Below, in pieces: positions 43,257 through 52,259 of a stretch of DNA of 64,000 nucleotides. Location: the NCBI RefSeq assembly GCF_031198435.1, contig NZ_CP133548.1, positions 2,142,001 to 2,206,000 on the forward strand, in the 5' to 3' direction. Position 1 is the stretch's first letter. Each line of letters starts with the position of its first letter. Source of the stretch: Pleionea litopenaei. Lineage in GTDB: Bacteria > Pseudomonadota > Gammaproteobacteria > Enterobacterales > Kangiellaceae. The notes below the pieces were generated by a model, which was given only the letters and a program-made list of their open reading frames with translations, was not told where the DNA came from and ran no database searches. Made by a program: the position numbers and the translations under genes.

Positions 43257-44857
43257 TATCCGACTCTTAGGCGCTCCGCTAGGCTGGTGCATAACAGCTT
43301 AAAATCCTTAATGAATTCAGGTGGCAATATTGCTTTCGAGTACGGCATGTCACCATAAATCAGTGCGCGAACTTTATTACGATAAAACAGTGAGTTTAAA
43401 ATAAAGTGCGTTATGTGTTCATTTTGAATCGAATCTGGCAACTGCGACCAATAAGCTTGATGCTTCATTTGATCGAATTGTAAGAACGCTTGATGCGCAA
43501 GAAACTTTTGCCAAACTTTATTTTTCGCAAAATCGACAGAGATGACCAAATTTTCGTGCTCAGTTTGCTTAGCTTTCGTTAACAACGACTTAGCTTTTGT
43601 GCCCGCCTGATTTATCACAATAAAGACGACTCTCTCTAGAGGAGAGTGTTCGATTAACGTCTCTGCAAACTGCGTTATTGCACTTTTAGCGTCTGAGATT
43701 CCATCAACTCCGCTCATTAACTTACGGTATAAACCTTTTAAATAAGTTCTTTGTGTAGCGGTATAAGCTAAGGTTTTTTCTCGTTGCTTTTTCTCTAACA
43801 GGTGGTTTGAATTAACCTGTTTGTCACGCTTTGACGCATTAGCATTGATCGCGACAGGGGAATTCGTCGTCGCCGTTGTAGTGATGGATAAATACTGAGC
43901 GTAAGGCGAAGGCGACGGCGGATCAATTAAAGCCGAGGCCAGTTGAAACTGTGGAAACTGAACATGCAAAGTGTCCACTTCTCGACAAGACTGAATAACC
44001 GCCTGTGTTACTTGGCTGTCTTTTTGATGACAATGAATCGCTGCGATGTCTTTCCAACGAGACCAAGCATTTCTTAGCCAAGGAGAGCACACAATTTGCG
44101 CTAAGCGATTGGCAATTATCGGCGTCATTTCTGGCGCTCCTAAATGTAACCTTAATGCTCGGCTGCATTCCTCTAAACGCAGATCATTTTGACGATGAAG
44201 GGTCACTGCCTGCAATAGCTCTCGGCTAACCGGCACCAAACTAAAATTTGCAAGACGCTGATTTAAGTGCGGTAGAAAGAAGGATTCACTGACCAATTTT
44301 TGCAGCTCACCAAATTGGAATCCGAACAAGACTTCGCTGGCCTGTTCATATGACATTGGTTTGCGGTAAAACATTCTTCTCAGTTGCCAACTACGTTTTG
44401 GATGCATCCAATACATCAACCATTCAGTTGCTCTTGCAAATAAGGCCGCGGCTTCAATATCTTTGGTGTATCCCGTTTTCATTTTTGCCAAATGCTTTGC
44501 AATATGACTGGCCAATACACTTTCGGCCAACACTTGTCGCATTTCGGGCTGATGCTCTTTTTCAAAGTTCTTTAGCTGACCTGCTATCGCGCGAATACCT
44601 TCAATACCGATCATACTGAGCGCATGCTCAAGTCCATTGACTTCACCATTACGCTGAGCTTGGATCTCTCCGGCTAACTTTTGCATATACAAGCAAAAAA
44701 TTGGGTCTGTCGCTGTTAATCTGGCAATATCGGCTGCCGCACAATCATGATTGGCCAAACACGTCTGTAAGGCTTCCAAAGGTGTCAGAATAGGTATTTC
44801 AAATTGACAGAATTTCTCAATCAACTGCGGTGCAGTGTAAGAAAGCGCTTGTGCCAT
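43256..44857 (-). CDS. HDOD domain protein with C-terminal GAF-like region
   Basis: The 533-residue protein has an N-terminal HDOD domain (residues ~1-230): LEHALSMIGIEGIRAIAG, a degenerate HD region, and helical segments without catalytic His-Asp pairs, as in HDOD proteins used for signalling. After a Ser/Thr/Ala-rich linker (residues ~310-340) a C-terminal region (~370-533) with ERVVFIVINQAGTK and LIYGDMPYSKAILPPEFIKDFKLLCTSLAERL looks like a GAF/regulatory fold. It opens a three-gene transcript with a small membrane protein and a YfcH epimerase, coupled by 1-bp or overlapping spacings. Its target is unknown. Confidence 0.78.
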   Translation of the reverse strand: MAQALSYTAPQLIEKFCQFEIPILTPLEALQTCLANHDCAAADIARLTATDPIFCLYMQKLAGEIQAQRNGEVNGLEHALSMIGIEGIRAIAGQLKNFEKEHQPEMRQVLAESVLASHIAKHLAKMKTGYTKDIEAAALFARATEWLMYWMHPKRSWQLRRMFYRKPMSYEQASEVLFGFQFGELQKLVSESFFLPHLNQRLANFSLVPVSRELLQAVTLHRQNDLRLEECSRALRLHLGAPEMTPIIANRLAQIVCSPWLRNAWSRWKDIAAIHCHQKDSQVTQAVIQSCREVDTLHVQFPQFQLASALIDPPSPSPYAQYLSITTTATTNSPVAINANASKRDKQVNSNHLLEKKQREKTLAYTATQRTYLKGLYRKLMSGVDGISDAKSAITQFAETLIEHSPLERVVFIVINQAGTKAKSLLTKAKQTEHENLVISVDFAKNKVWQKFLAHQAFLQFDQMKHQAYWSQLPDSIQNEHITHFILNSLFYRNKVRALIYGDMPYSKAILPPEFIKDFKLLCTSLAERLRVG

Positions 44858-45032
44858 GAATTTAGGTCCACTAAAACGGTTACATTCCCAATACCGTTGG
44901 TCAACAGCTCACCAAGGTTCTCGGTTGAAAACAAATACGTCCGTAACGATTCCAATCTTATTCATTATCATTGTTCAACCCAATCCATTATCGTTAAACT
45001 ATAGCTAATTTTGGTCCAGTTTTCCGCTAGTT

Positions 45033-45683
45033 ATGCTTTGTCCTCTTTGTTCGTCAACATCCATCAACCAATATGCTAAAGACCAACGTCGTCTTTACTA
45101 TCAATGTGCACGCTGCAAACTGGTCATTGCCGACTCAACTAGCCATTTATCTTTAGCCGCAGAAAAAGCCGAATATGACAAACATGAAAACACACTAGAT
45201 GACTCAGGGTACCTTAATTTTCTATCTCGCGCCTATGAGCCTTTAATGGCTCAAGTACCGGCTCCAGCTGACGGACTGGACTTCGGGTGCGGTCCGGCAC
45301 CAGCACTGGCCCATTACTTAAAAAGTCAAAACTACCAAATGGCGTGCTACGATAAGTTTTATTTTTCTGACCCATCCCCCCTGAAACAGCGATATGACTT
45401 TGTTACCTGTACTGAGGTCATCGAGCATATTGCCGATCCAGCGGTAGAACTCACTAAAATCGTCAGCCTTCTGAAGCCTGGCGGCTGGCTAGTCATCATG
45501 ACCAAGCGAGTCATTGATCAATCTCGATTTAGCCAATGGCACTATAAAAATGATCCCACCCATATTTGCTTCTATAGTGATGCCACTTTCGAGTGGATGG
45601 CGAAGTTTTTTGATATGACACTCAATATCGTTGGGCCCGACGTTGTCATGCTACAGAAATTACGCGCAACAGACGCTCGTTGA
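45033..45683 (+). CDS. Class I SAM-dependent methyltransferase with N-terminal zinc ribbon
   Basis: The 216-residue protein begins with CPLCSS...CARCKL, a four-Cys zinc ribbon, followed by a methyltransferase domain with LDFGCGPAPALAHYL (motif I), VTCTEVIEHIADP (motif IV/II) and LLKPGGWLVIMTKRV. This looks like the zinc-ribbon methyltransferases close to UbiG-type folds, often annotated 'class I SAM-dependent methyltransferase'. No substrate is evident. A lipoprotein gene follows by 55 bp. The region before it (44858-45032) holds the divergent starts with no clear promoter. Confidence 0.85.
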   Translation: MLCPLCSSTSINQYAKDQRRLYYQCARCKLVIADSTSHLSLAAEKAEYDKHENTLDDSGYLNFLSRAYEPLMAQVPAPADGLDFGCGPAPALAHYLKSQNYQMACYDKFYFSDPSPLKQRYDFVTCTEVIEHIADPAVELTKIVSLLKPGGWLVIMTKRVIDQSRFSQWHYKNDPTHICFYSDATFEWMAKFFDMTLNIVGPDVVMLQKLRATDAR

Positions 45684-45738
45684 AAGATTGGCCACAAAAT
45701 CGCCTTTTGCTATACTTCTCAGCGATAGGAGGCGTTTT

Positions 45739-46362
45739 ATGATCCAGATTTTTCAGTTTTCTAACTTCACTATTCGTATCCCCGCTCTGCTACTTGCTAT
45801 GGCATCTACTCTCGTGCTGGCAGGTTGCTCAAGTGAGTTTTTACGAGCCCTTGATGATGCGAATGCCAGCATGGGTGGCCAACGGACTTGCCAATATTCT
45901 CGCAATAAACAAACCGATCAATTCGACGACTTTTCAATTACTTGGGGTGGTTACTGCAATCAATGGGAAGTACAGGTGAGCAGCAGAACCGTTTACACCT
46001 TGAAATGTCGCTTTGACAATGGTCAGGGCCGTCTATACCGAAACCTCTATGTTCAGCCGCGTCAACGCACAGAAGAAATCTCGGTTGCCCATATGAGCCA
46101 AGGTTTTTATTATGACTGCCAACGTTGGTCGCGGGCAGCATTCGATAAGAAGCGCTCAAAAGGATTGGTACTGCAAGAAAAAATGGAACGCGGTGTCTAC
46201 TACAATCGCGTGCAAAACTCTGCGGGTGCGAAAAGAAGCTGTTACATCAGAGCAAAACAATCAAGCTACGATATCGTTCGTCAAACCTTGCCGGCCTATG
46301 GCTGGACTGACTGGGTAAGGACTGGCGACAAAGGATTTAAGTATGGATGTAAGAGGGTATAA
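45739..46362 (+). CDS. Cysteine-rich lipoprotein, unknown
   Basis: I chose ATG 45739 because an AGGAGG lies 7-8 bases upstream; upstream in-frame codons reach back into the methyltransferase gene. The 207-residue product has a lipoprotein signal with lipobox LAGC (Cys about 30 residues in) and a mature part with several Cys and many Tyr/Arg (CQYSRNK, YCNQWEVQ, CRFDNGQG, YDCQRWSR, CYIRAKQ, YGCKRV). Six or more cysteines could form disulfides in the periplasm. I do not recognise a family. A terminator hairpin overlaps its stop. Confidence 0.72.
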   Translation: MIQIFQFSNFTIRIPALLLAMASTLVLAGCSSEFLRALDDANASMGGQRTCQYSRNKQTDQFDDFSITWGGYCNQWEVQVSSRTVYTLKCRFDNGQGRLYRNLYVQPRQRTEEISVAHMSQGFYYDCQRWSRAAFDKKRSKGLVLQEKMERGVYYNRVQNSAGAKRSCYIRAKQSSYDIVRQTLPAYGWTDWVRTGDKGFKYGCKRV

Positions 46363-46376
46363 ACAAGATACCCTCT
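46352..46376. terminator. Bidirectional hairpin at the lipoprotein/transaldolase gene ends
   Basis: AGAGGGTAT (46352-46360) pairs with ATACCCTCT (46368-46376), 9 bp, 7-nt loop, followed by TATTTT on the plus strand. It overlaps the lipoprotein stop. Confidence 0.75.
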
Positions 46377-46383
46377 CAGTATT

Positions 46384-47343
46384 TTAGCTCTTGATTAACT
46401 GTTCACGAATGATTGTTTCTAGCCTGATTTGATCCTCGGCAAACTTTCGAATGCCTTCAGCGGTCTTCTCTGTTGCCATGGCGTCTTGATTCATCTGCCA
46501 GCGAAACTCTGCTTCCGACAATGGCTCAGGCTGTGCTTTAAAGGCCCCGGTAAACTCTAACTTTCGTTGAACGGTCGATGTTTGTTCTGTTAACTGAGCG
46601 AGCAACGCCGGACTTATGGTTAAACGGTCGCATCCGGCAAGCGCCAGCACTTGCTCAACTTTTCGAAAGCTGGCACCCATCACAATGGTGTGGTGTTGAT
46701 GCTGTTTGTAATAGTGATAAATTCGGCTAACTGACTCGACGCCGGGATCATTTTCGATAGCGATATCTTCAAGATTTTGGTCATTCTTATACCAATCATA
46801 AATGCGCCCAACGAAGGGTGAAATCAAAAAAGCGCCGGCTTCAGCACAAGCTCGGGCTTGCACAAAATGGAATAATAAGGTGAGGTTGCATCGAATGCCT
46901 TGTTTCTCGAGTTCTCGCGCAGCTTGAATACCTTCCCAAGTCGATGCAATCTTAATCAGCACTCGCGAGGGATCAACTTCTAATTTTTTGTATAATTGAA
47001 TAATGCGGTGTGCTTTATCGATGGTTGCTTGCTTTGAAAACGAGAGTCGAGCATCGACTTCGGTTGAATTAAAACCAGGGATTTGATTCAACAAACGTTT
47101 ACCGATTTTTACGGCAAACATATCACACGCGTCTTGTACTTGCTGTTGTTCATCGCTCGATTGCTCTCGAGCGAACTCAATCGCCTCCGCGATATCAATT
47201 TGATAATCAGCCTGTGCAGCTGCTTTTAACAATAACGACGGATTCGTGGTTGTGTCTTCGGGTTGATAAGCTTCAATTGCAGTAAAGTCACCTGTATCGG
47301 CTACCACCTTGGTATATTGCTTCAATTGGTTTAATTGATTCAT
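46384..47343 (-). CDS. tal: Transaldolase
   Basis: Transaldolase moves a dihydroxyacetone unit between sugar phosphates in the pentose phosphate pathway. The 319 residues show [29 protein letters not shown] near the start, the Schiff-base lysine in [16 protein letters not shown] near residue 130, and [24 protein letters not shown], all diagnostic of the TalB class. Length is close to E. coli TalB (317). The gene is alone, convergent with the lipoprotein and divergent from an SDR gene. Confidence 0.95.
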   Translation of the reverse strand: MNQLNQLKQYTKVVADTGDFTAIEAYQPEDTTTNPSLLLKAAAQADYQIDIAEAIEFAREQSSDEQQQVQDACDMFAVKIGKRLLNQIPGFNSTEVDARLSFSKQATIDKAHRIIQLYKKLEVDPSRVLIKIASTWEGIQAARELEKQGIRCNLTLLFHFVQARACAEAGAFLISPFVGRIYDWYKNDQNLEDIAIENDPGVESVSRIYHYYKQHQHHTIVMGASFRKVEQVLALAGCDRLTISPALLAQLTEQTSTVQRKLEFTGAFKAQPEPLSEAEFRWQMNQDAMATEKTAEGIRKFAEDQIRLETIIREQLIKS

Positions 47344-47514
47344 ACTTCATCCATTCCTTGAGTCTTCAAGTTTAATAATTTATAGCGACAACCAAGCAAG
47401 GTCAATTGCTCCTCTATACGAAATGGCTATGACCAAGCAAAGGTTGCAAGCCATACATAACCGCGTATTATCCTTTGCATACTTTAAAGTTTAACGACAA
47501 TCAGCGAGAATTTT

Positions 47515-48288
47515 ATGTCTAACTTCAATAAGAAGATCGTCCTTATTTCCGGAGGAACTCGAGGTATCGGTCGTTGTGCAGCGATTAAATTTGCGCAACA
47601 AGGCGCTACGGTTATCGCTTTGTATCGAAGCAATCAAGAGGCTGCCGAAGCATGTTTAGATGAGCTAATAAAAATCAACTCGACGACATCCCACAAAGTA
47701 CTTCAATGCGATATCACTGATGCCGTCCAATTAGAAACACTGGTCAATCAAATTGCGAGCGACTATCGATGCATCGATGTACTCGTTAATAATGCTGGCA
47801 TTGGTCCTTATCATCCTTTCGAATCGACTGACTTTGCAACTTGGCAGCACATGTGGAGAGATACCTTAGCCACCAATCTTTTCGCAGCGGCAAACTTAAC
47901 CTTTTTAGTTGCAAAAATTATGCAGCAGCAAGGTGCAGGCCATATTGTTAATGTTAGCTCTCGAGGAGCATTTCGCGGCGAGCCCGATAAGCCCGCATAC
48001 GGAGCCAGTAAAGCTGCCATTAACGCGCTAACGCAGTCTTTAGCGGTAAAGTTAGGTGAGTACGGTATCAGCGTCACAGCGGTTGCCCCTGGGTTTGTTG
48101 AAACTGAATTGACGGAAAAAAAGTTATCAGGAAAAGAAGGTGAGTCCATTCGTTCGCAAAGTCCTTTTAATCGAGTCGCTCGCACTGAAGATGTTGCAAA
48201 TGCTATTCTTTACTTCGCTTCAGCGGAAGCCACGTTTTCTTCAGGCGCTATATTAGATGTAAATGGCGCATCTTACTTACGAAGTTAA
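47515..48288 (+). CDS. Classical short-chain dehydrogenase/reductase
   Basis: The 257 residues have TGxxxGxG in SGGTRGIGRCA near residue 13, NNAGIG at residue 92, the Ser in NVSSRGA and the Tyr-x3-Lys in YGASKAA near residue 161, then PGFVETELT. This is a FabG-type classical SDR with an NADP(H) preference likely from the Arg in the first turn. With no fatty-acid genes nearby, the substrate is open. It is monocistronic, divergent from transaldolase. Confidence 0.88.
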   Translation: MSNFNKKIVLISGGTRGIGRCAAIKFAQQGATVIALYRSNQEAAEACLDELIKINSTTSHKVLQCDITDAVQLETLVNQIASDYRCIDVLVNNAGIGPYHPFESTDFATWQHMWRDTLATNLFAAANLTFLVAKIMQQQGAGHIVNVSSRGAFRGEPDKPAYGASKAAINALTQSLAVKLGEYGISVTAVAPGFVETELTEKKLSGKEGESIRSQSPFNRVARTEDVANAILYFASAEATFSSGAILDVNGASYLRS

Positions 48289-48549
48289 CTGACTCTTACA
48301 AAGGTGACTTACAATGCTGAGTGGGCAGTCTAATCACTTGGCGACAAACTGGTTGTTTTCCCCAATGGTTTTTATGCCAATGGTTTTTTTACCCCAAAAG
48401 TAAGAAAGCAACCTACCTCTGCGTTAATAAACCAACATGCTTGCTAAAGCCCGATGGCTCGGCCTTTCGAGCGCTTCACAGTCTTCTATGCTGGAGGTTG
48501 GCACACTCTTCGCTTCACCAAAAGTGAACTTTAACTTCACGGAGGTAAT
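48289..48549. other. Intergenic region before dps with short repeats and a sigma-54-like element
   Basis: No gene is supported. CCAATGGTTTTT occurs at 48362-48373 and 48377-48388, 15 bp apart. An AAAAGTAAGAAAGCAACC stretch resembles the one inside the hairpin near 33840. TGGCACACTCTTCGCT lies at 48499-48514. Confidence 0.6.
48499..48514 (+). promoter_or_regulatory. Sigma-54-like element upstream of dps
   Basis: TGGCACACTCTTCGCT has GG and GC ten bases apart and one mismatch to TGGCAC-N5-TTGCT. It is 35 bp before the dps start, a suitable distance, but it lies in a repeat-like segment, so chance similarity is possible. Confidence 0.45.
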
Positions 48550-49068
48550 ATGAGTAGTGTGGCAAAAGCAAAATTAACATCGGTTCATAGCGATTCAAAC
48601 TTAAATAATGGGATCAACAAAGGTGACCGAAAAAGTTTAGCTTTACGTCTTTCAGAAGCGCTGTCTGACAGCTATATGCTGTACTTAAAAACTCAAAATG
48701 TGCACTGGAATATTGTCGGGCCTATGTTCTACTCTGTTCATGAATTAACCGAGAAACAATATCTAGACATGGCAGAAGCGATTGACGATATCGCTGAACG
48801 AATACGAGCCATCGGTTTCACGGCTCCTGGATCATTCCAAGAATTCAGTCAATACACCATCATTAAGGAGAGCTCTGGAAAAGCCGAATCAGAGTCGATG
48901 ATTGCGTCGCTCGTTGAAGGCAACGAAATGTGTGCAAGACGGTTGCGTGAAGCCGTTGCTGAAGCAGAAAAGGTCGATGACGTCAAAACCGCTGACTTAC
49001 TGACTGACCGAATTGGGCAGCATGAGCAAAATGCTTGGATGCTTCGCTCATTAATTTCAAAATCGTAG
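48550..49068 (+). CDS. dps: DNA protection during starvation protein (Dps/ferritin-like)
   Basis: Dps dodecamers oxidise and store iron and coat DNA in stressed cells. The ferroxidase site is visible in KTQNVHWNIVGPMFYSVHELTEKQYLDMAEAIDDIAERIRAIG (His, Asp, Glu in their usual places). The length of 172 is normal. ATG 48550 follows a strong GGAGGT. The stop falls inside a 17-bp tandem duplication. It is followed by a strong terminator and then a sigma-54 activator gene. Confidence 0.95.
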   Translation: MSSVAKAKLTSVHSDSNLNNGINKGDRKSLALRLSEALSDSYMLYLKTQNVHWNIVGPMFYSVHELTEKQYLDMAEAIDDIAERIRAIGFTAPGSFQEFSQYTIIKESSGKAESESMIASLVEGNEMCARRLREAVAEAEKVDDVKTADLLTDRIGQHEQNAWMLRSLISKS

Positions 49069-49100
49069 CAGTCTGTTTGTAACAGCAATCTGTTTGCAAT
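49067..49100. repeat. Imperfect 17-bp tandem duplication at the dps stop codon
   Basis: AGCAGTCTGTTTGTAAC (49067-49083) is followed directly by AGCAATCTGTTTGCAAT (49084-49100), 14 of 17 bases identical. The first copy starts within the dps TAG. Confidence 0.8.
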
Positions 49101-49133
49101 CGTTGTCTATTTTAAGGCTAACCATTGAACTCA

Positions 49134-49168
49134 AATCAGAAACGGTCTCCGACCGTTTCTGATTTTTT
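49134..49168 (+). terminator. Strong intrinsic terminator after dps
   Basis: AATCAGAAACGGTC (49134-49147) pairs perfectly with GACCGTTTCTGATT (49151-49164) over a 3-nt loop, followed by a run of T. This is the strongest terminator in the window. Confidence 0.95.
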
Positions 49169-49327
49169 CTATTTAAACTTGAAAAAATCCTATACGCAAT
49201 TCTAATACCAGAGAAAAGTCATTCTCCTGGCTTAAATTTTTTCTATAACATCACTGACCCATTGTTTAGTTTGCTTTACTGATTAATTGCTCCATAATAT
49301 GCCCATTAATTCTAACCAGAGCTGCTT

Positions 49328-50710
49328 ATGGCCAATCGCTTGTTACTGATAGAACAGTCGTCTTCGAAAGATGACTCTCTCAAAACGTTTTTCACCCAGA
49401 AAAACTGGCAAGTCACTACAGCAGACTCCATTAAGCAAGCGGCCTCGCTATTAATTGAAGATTCGTTTAATCCGCACGTAATCATTGCTGATATTGGCTC
49501 GCCCAAAACATCCTTGCTGGATGATTTATCGGAATTGCAAGAGCATGCCGAACACAGCGAGTGGATATTTCTTCACCAACCCACATCCGATGATCACCAA
49601 GAGTTCTTAACGGATCTTGCCTTTGATCTTCTAGAAAAGCCATTTGATTTAAATCGTTTAAACACCATCGCTAAACGAGCTCTAAGAACCAGTCTTCTCA
49701 CAAAAGTTGCCGATAGCTACTCGCTAAAAGAAAAGCAAAGATATCAACCCGAAAGTTTTTTTGGGAGCAGCAGCAAAGCCGATGAACTAAGAGAGTTATT
49801 GGTACAACTGAAAGATGTTCCCATCAGCGCTCTAACGATTACCGGTGAAACAGGTACAGGAAAAGGATTAGTTGCAAAAATCATTCACTATTCCGGTTTG
49901 CGAAAAGATGGTCCGTTGATTGAGCTTAATTGCGCCGCACTGCCAAAGGATCTATTAGAATCACAGTTGTTTGGTCATGAAGCAGGTGCGTTTACCGGAG
50001 CCACTAAGCGTTTAAAAGGTTTATTTGAGCAAGCGGACGGCGGAACTCTTTTTCTTGATGAAATTGGCGATATGGATATCGAGCTACAGTCAAAGTTACT
50101 AAAAGCCATAGAAGATCAAAAGATCCGTCGCTTAGGCGGAGAAAAAGAAATTGATATTGATGTACAATTTATTACGGCGACGAGTGTCGATATTGAAGAA
50201 GCTATCCAGCAAGGCAATTTTCGCGAAGATCTTTATCATCGTATCAGTGTCTTTACCTTGAAGTTACCAAGTCTTAACGAGCGCAAAGACGATTTAATTG
50301 AACTGGTTCCTCGGATCATCGCTGAGTTCAACCAAAAAGCGAACAAATCCGTCTCTGAAATTACCGACGCTTCCTGGGAAAAGCTTCTTTCTTATCAGTG
50401 GCCCGGTAACGTTAGGGAATTGCGTAATGTACTAGAACGCTGTGTCCTGCTTTCTAACAACCATCAACTCCCTGACCAATGGTTGCAGCTAAGCGATAAC
50501 GTAGAGCCTCTGTCTAACCAAGTACTCGATGACAACCAACTGGTGATTCCAATTGATGGAACCCTAGCTTTAGAACAAGTCGAAAAGCTGATGCTTGAGA
50601 AAGCACTAGAGATTGAAGAAGGTAATGTTACTGCTGCGGCAAAACGATTACAAATCAGTCGAGAAACGATGCGTTATCGCATGAAAAAATTTGAGCTATC
50701 CAACGGTTGA
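49328..50710 (+). CDS. Sigma-54 dependent transcriptional regulator with atypical receiver domain
   Basis: The 460-residue NtrC-family protein has a receiver (1-115), an AAA+ domain with Walker A GETGTGKG (173-180), GAFTGA (220-225) and Walker B LFLDEIGD (241-248), and a C-terminal Fis-type helix-turn-helix ([25 protein letters not shown]). The receiver keeps the phospho-acceptor position Asp55 and Lys104, but the usual acidic pair is replaced by Glu9-Gln10, and the Thr/Ser position has His83. No histidine kinase lies nearby. It should remodel sigma-54 RNA polymerase. It lies between dps and a Usp gene, each with a candidate -24/-12 element. Confidence 0.92.
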   Translation: MANRLLLIEQSSSKDDSLKTFFTQKNWQVTTADSIKQAASLLIEDSFNPHVIIADIGSPKTSLLDDLSELQEHAEHSEWIFLHQPTSDDHQEFLTDLAFDLLEKPFDLNRLNTIAKRALRTSLLTKVADSYSLKEKQRYQPESFFGSSSKADELRELLVQLKDVPISALTITGETGTGKGLVAKIIHYSGLRKDGPLIELNCAALPKDLLESQLFGHEAGAFTGATKRLKGLFEQADGGTLFLDEIGDMDIELQSKLLKAIEDQKIRRLGGEKEIDIDVQFITATSVDIEEAIQQGNFREDLYHRISVFTLKLPSLNERKDDLIELVPRIIAEFNQKANKSVSEITDASWEKLLSYQWPGNVRELRNVLERCVLLSNNHQLPDQWLQLSDNVEPLSNQVLDDNQLVIPIDGTLALEQVEKLMLEKALEIEEGNVTAAAKRLQISRETMRYRMKKFELSNG

Positions 50711-50810
50711 AATCAACCATTGGTCTTAGTTTTGCACCACTATACCGCTATTTAACGCCGAGAACTCCAGCCTCCTCTCGCTAATCTAAGCAAATCAGGC
50801 AAGTTTGCGC

Positions 50811-50826
50811 TGGCATAATTTCTGCT
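50811..50826 (+). promoter_or_regulatory. Sigma-54-like element upstream of the Usp gene
   Basis: TGGCATAATTTCTGCT has GG and GC ten bases apart with two mismatches to the consensus. It is 47 bp before the ATG of the Usp gene and directly downstream of the sigma-54 activator gene. Confidence 0.6.
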
Positions 50827-50873
50827 TGTTACTATCTACTTATTAGTAGTCCAATATTTTTGCGGAGGTGATT

Positions 50874-51734
50874 ATGTCTTACAAACGAATACTAGTACAT
50901 CTAGATAACCACCCTTCTTGCGACGATCGTCTAAAGAGCGGGCTACTATTGGCGAATACCTTCAGTGCTGAGATCAATGGAATTTATATCGAACCTGACC
51001 ATTCCGCAGAACTGATCTTACAAAGTCAAATGATGCAACAAAATGCGCCTTTGGTTAATGCAAATACTCAAGCCGCACAACAACGCTTAGAGCAGGAAAA
51101 AGCCGAACTTCAAAAGCGCATCAGTCAATTTGAAGATGCCGCTTTACAACCCCTCCCTTGGCGCACAGAACGAGGCAACATTCGCGATGTGCTATCGCGC
51201 TTTGGGCAGTTTAATGACATAGTGATCATGACCAATATGTTAGATGAAGATCCTCTTCTCAGCATCAAGCCACCGGCAAGTGAAGTTGCAGTGAACACCA
51301 AAAGCCCGGTACTGGTGATTCCTGAAGGTCTACCAATGAGCGCACCGCTTAATAACATACTCGTGCTATGGAATGGGCAGCCAGAAGCCTCACGCGCAAT
51401 TCACAACGCTCTACCGCTGTTTAAAGTCACTCGCCAAGTAACTTTGTTCTGCTTTACTGTTGAGCAGCAAGAAATATCTCACTATCTTGAGGCTAGAAAT
51501 CAAATTTGCGAGTACCTCCATGCGCATAATATCGAAACAACCATGATCGATCGCGCTCACCATGGTCGTCATGGCCGTATCGAGCAATCGATTTTAGAAA
51601 CATGGAATCAGGGTGATTATCAGTTGGTTGTCACAGGCACTTACGATCATTCAAAAATAAAAGAACTTCTCTTCAGTAGCATGACCAAACAACTTTTAAA
51701 TCACGAGAACATGCCATTGATGCTATCTCATTAG
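50874..51734 (+). CDS. Tandem universal stress protein (two UspA domains)
   Basis: The ~286-residue protein contains two Usp folds: residues 1-150 (KRILVHLDNHPSCDDRL..., ending VLVIPEGLP) and 155-286 (NNILVLWNGQPEASRAIHNALPLF..., ending MPLMLSH). The ATP-binding glycine motif is degenerate in the second half (VVTGTYDHSKIKELLFSSM). ATG 50874 follows GGAGG; a GTG at 50868 is too close to it. The upstream sigma-54-like element suggests control by the adjacent activator. Confidence 0.9.
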   Translation: MSYKRILVHLDNHPSCDDRLKSGLLLANTFSAEINGIYIEPDHSAELILQSQMMQQNAPLVNANTQAAQQRLEQEKAELQKRISQFEDAALQPLPWRTERGNIRDVLSRFGQFNDIVIMTNMLDEDPLLSIKPPASEVAVNTKSPVLVIPEGLPMSAPLNNILVLWNGQPEASRAIHNALPLFKVTRQVTLFCFTVEQQEISHYLEARNQICEYLHAHNIETTMIDRAHHGRHGRIEQSILETWNQGDYQLVVTGTYDHSKIKELLFSSMTKQLLNHENMPLMLSH

Positions 51735-51832
51735 CATTGAGCTGTTTAAAAGCAAAAAGCATTTATAGGTAACGAATACCAACACTCATTACCTTTCTAA
51801 AATACAAAACCATGGAGCGGTCAGATTTGAAT

Positions 51833-52168
51833 TCAAAGGGTACTATTGCGTAGTTCACTGCAAGCACTAGCTTTGCCAATATAAGGTTTCGCTTTTTTTA
51901 AAATCGTATTTGAAAATGAGGTTCTTTCCCAAAAGATACTGTCTAAATTATTTTCATAAACCGCACTGTTACAGTCAATATGAACAATGAGCTTCTTCTT
52001 TAGCTCGTCGATTTTACCTTCCTCAATTAGTTCAATAAACCTGACATCATTTGAAATTTGATTTTCTACAGCCATCTGGCTAACGGTTGAAAACGACTTT
52101 CCAAGATAAATATACATGGAAACCAAGCCAAAACTGAACGCTGTCAATGTCGTCACTAGCAATTTCAT
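51833..52168 (-). CDS. Small membrane-anchored or exported hypothetical protein
   Basis: An unrecognised 111-residue protein with an N-terminal hydrophobic segment (LLVTTLTAFSFGLVSMYIYL) that could be a signal or anchor, then a charged helical region (IELIEEGKIDELKKKLIV) and a mature part with two Cys (HIDCNS, SACSEL). The gene is AT-rich and alone, between the Usp and MOSC genes. No family is recognised and the coding call rests on the open frame, the signal-like start and the placement. Confidence 0.5.
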   Translation of the reverse strand: MKLLVTTLTAFSFGLVSMYIYLGKSFSTVSQMAVENQISNDVRFIELIEEGKIDELKKKLIVHIDCNSAVYENNLDSIFWERTSFSNTILKKAKPYIGKASACSELRNSTL

Positions 52169-52259
52169 GAACGGTACCTTTTATTTGCTAATACTTAAAT
52201 AGAGCTGTCCTAAATGGAAGTATTCCGACTTAAACATCTTAAGATATGAGAGAATTATC

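Noticed and set aside
48321-48527. Open frame of 68 codons before dps
   Set aside because: It consists of short repeats and a low-complexity stretch and has no ribosome site.
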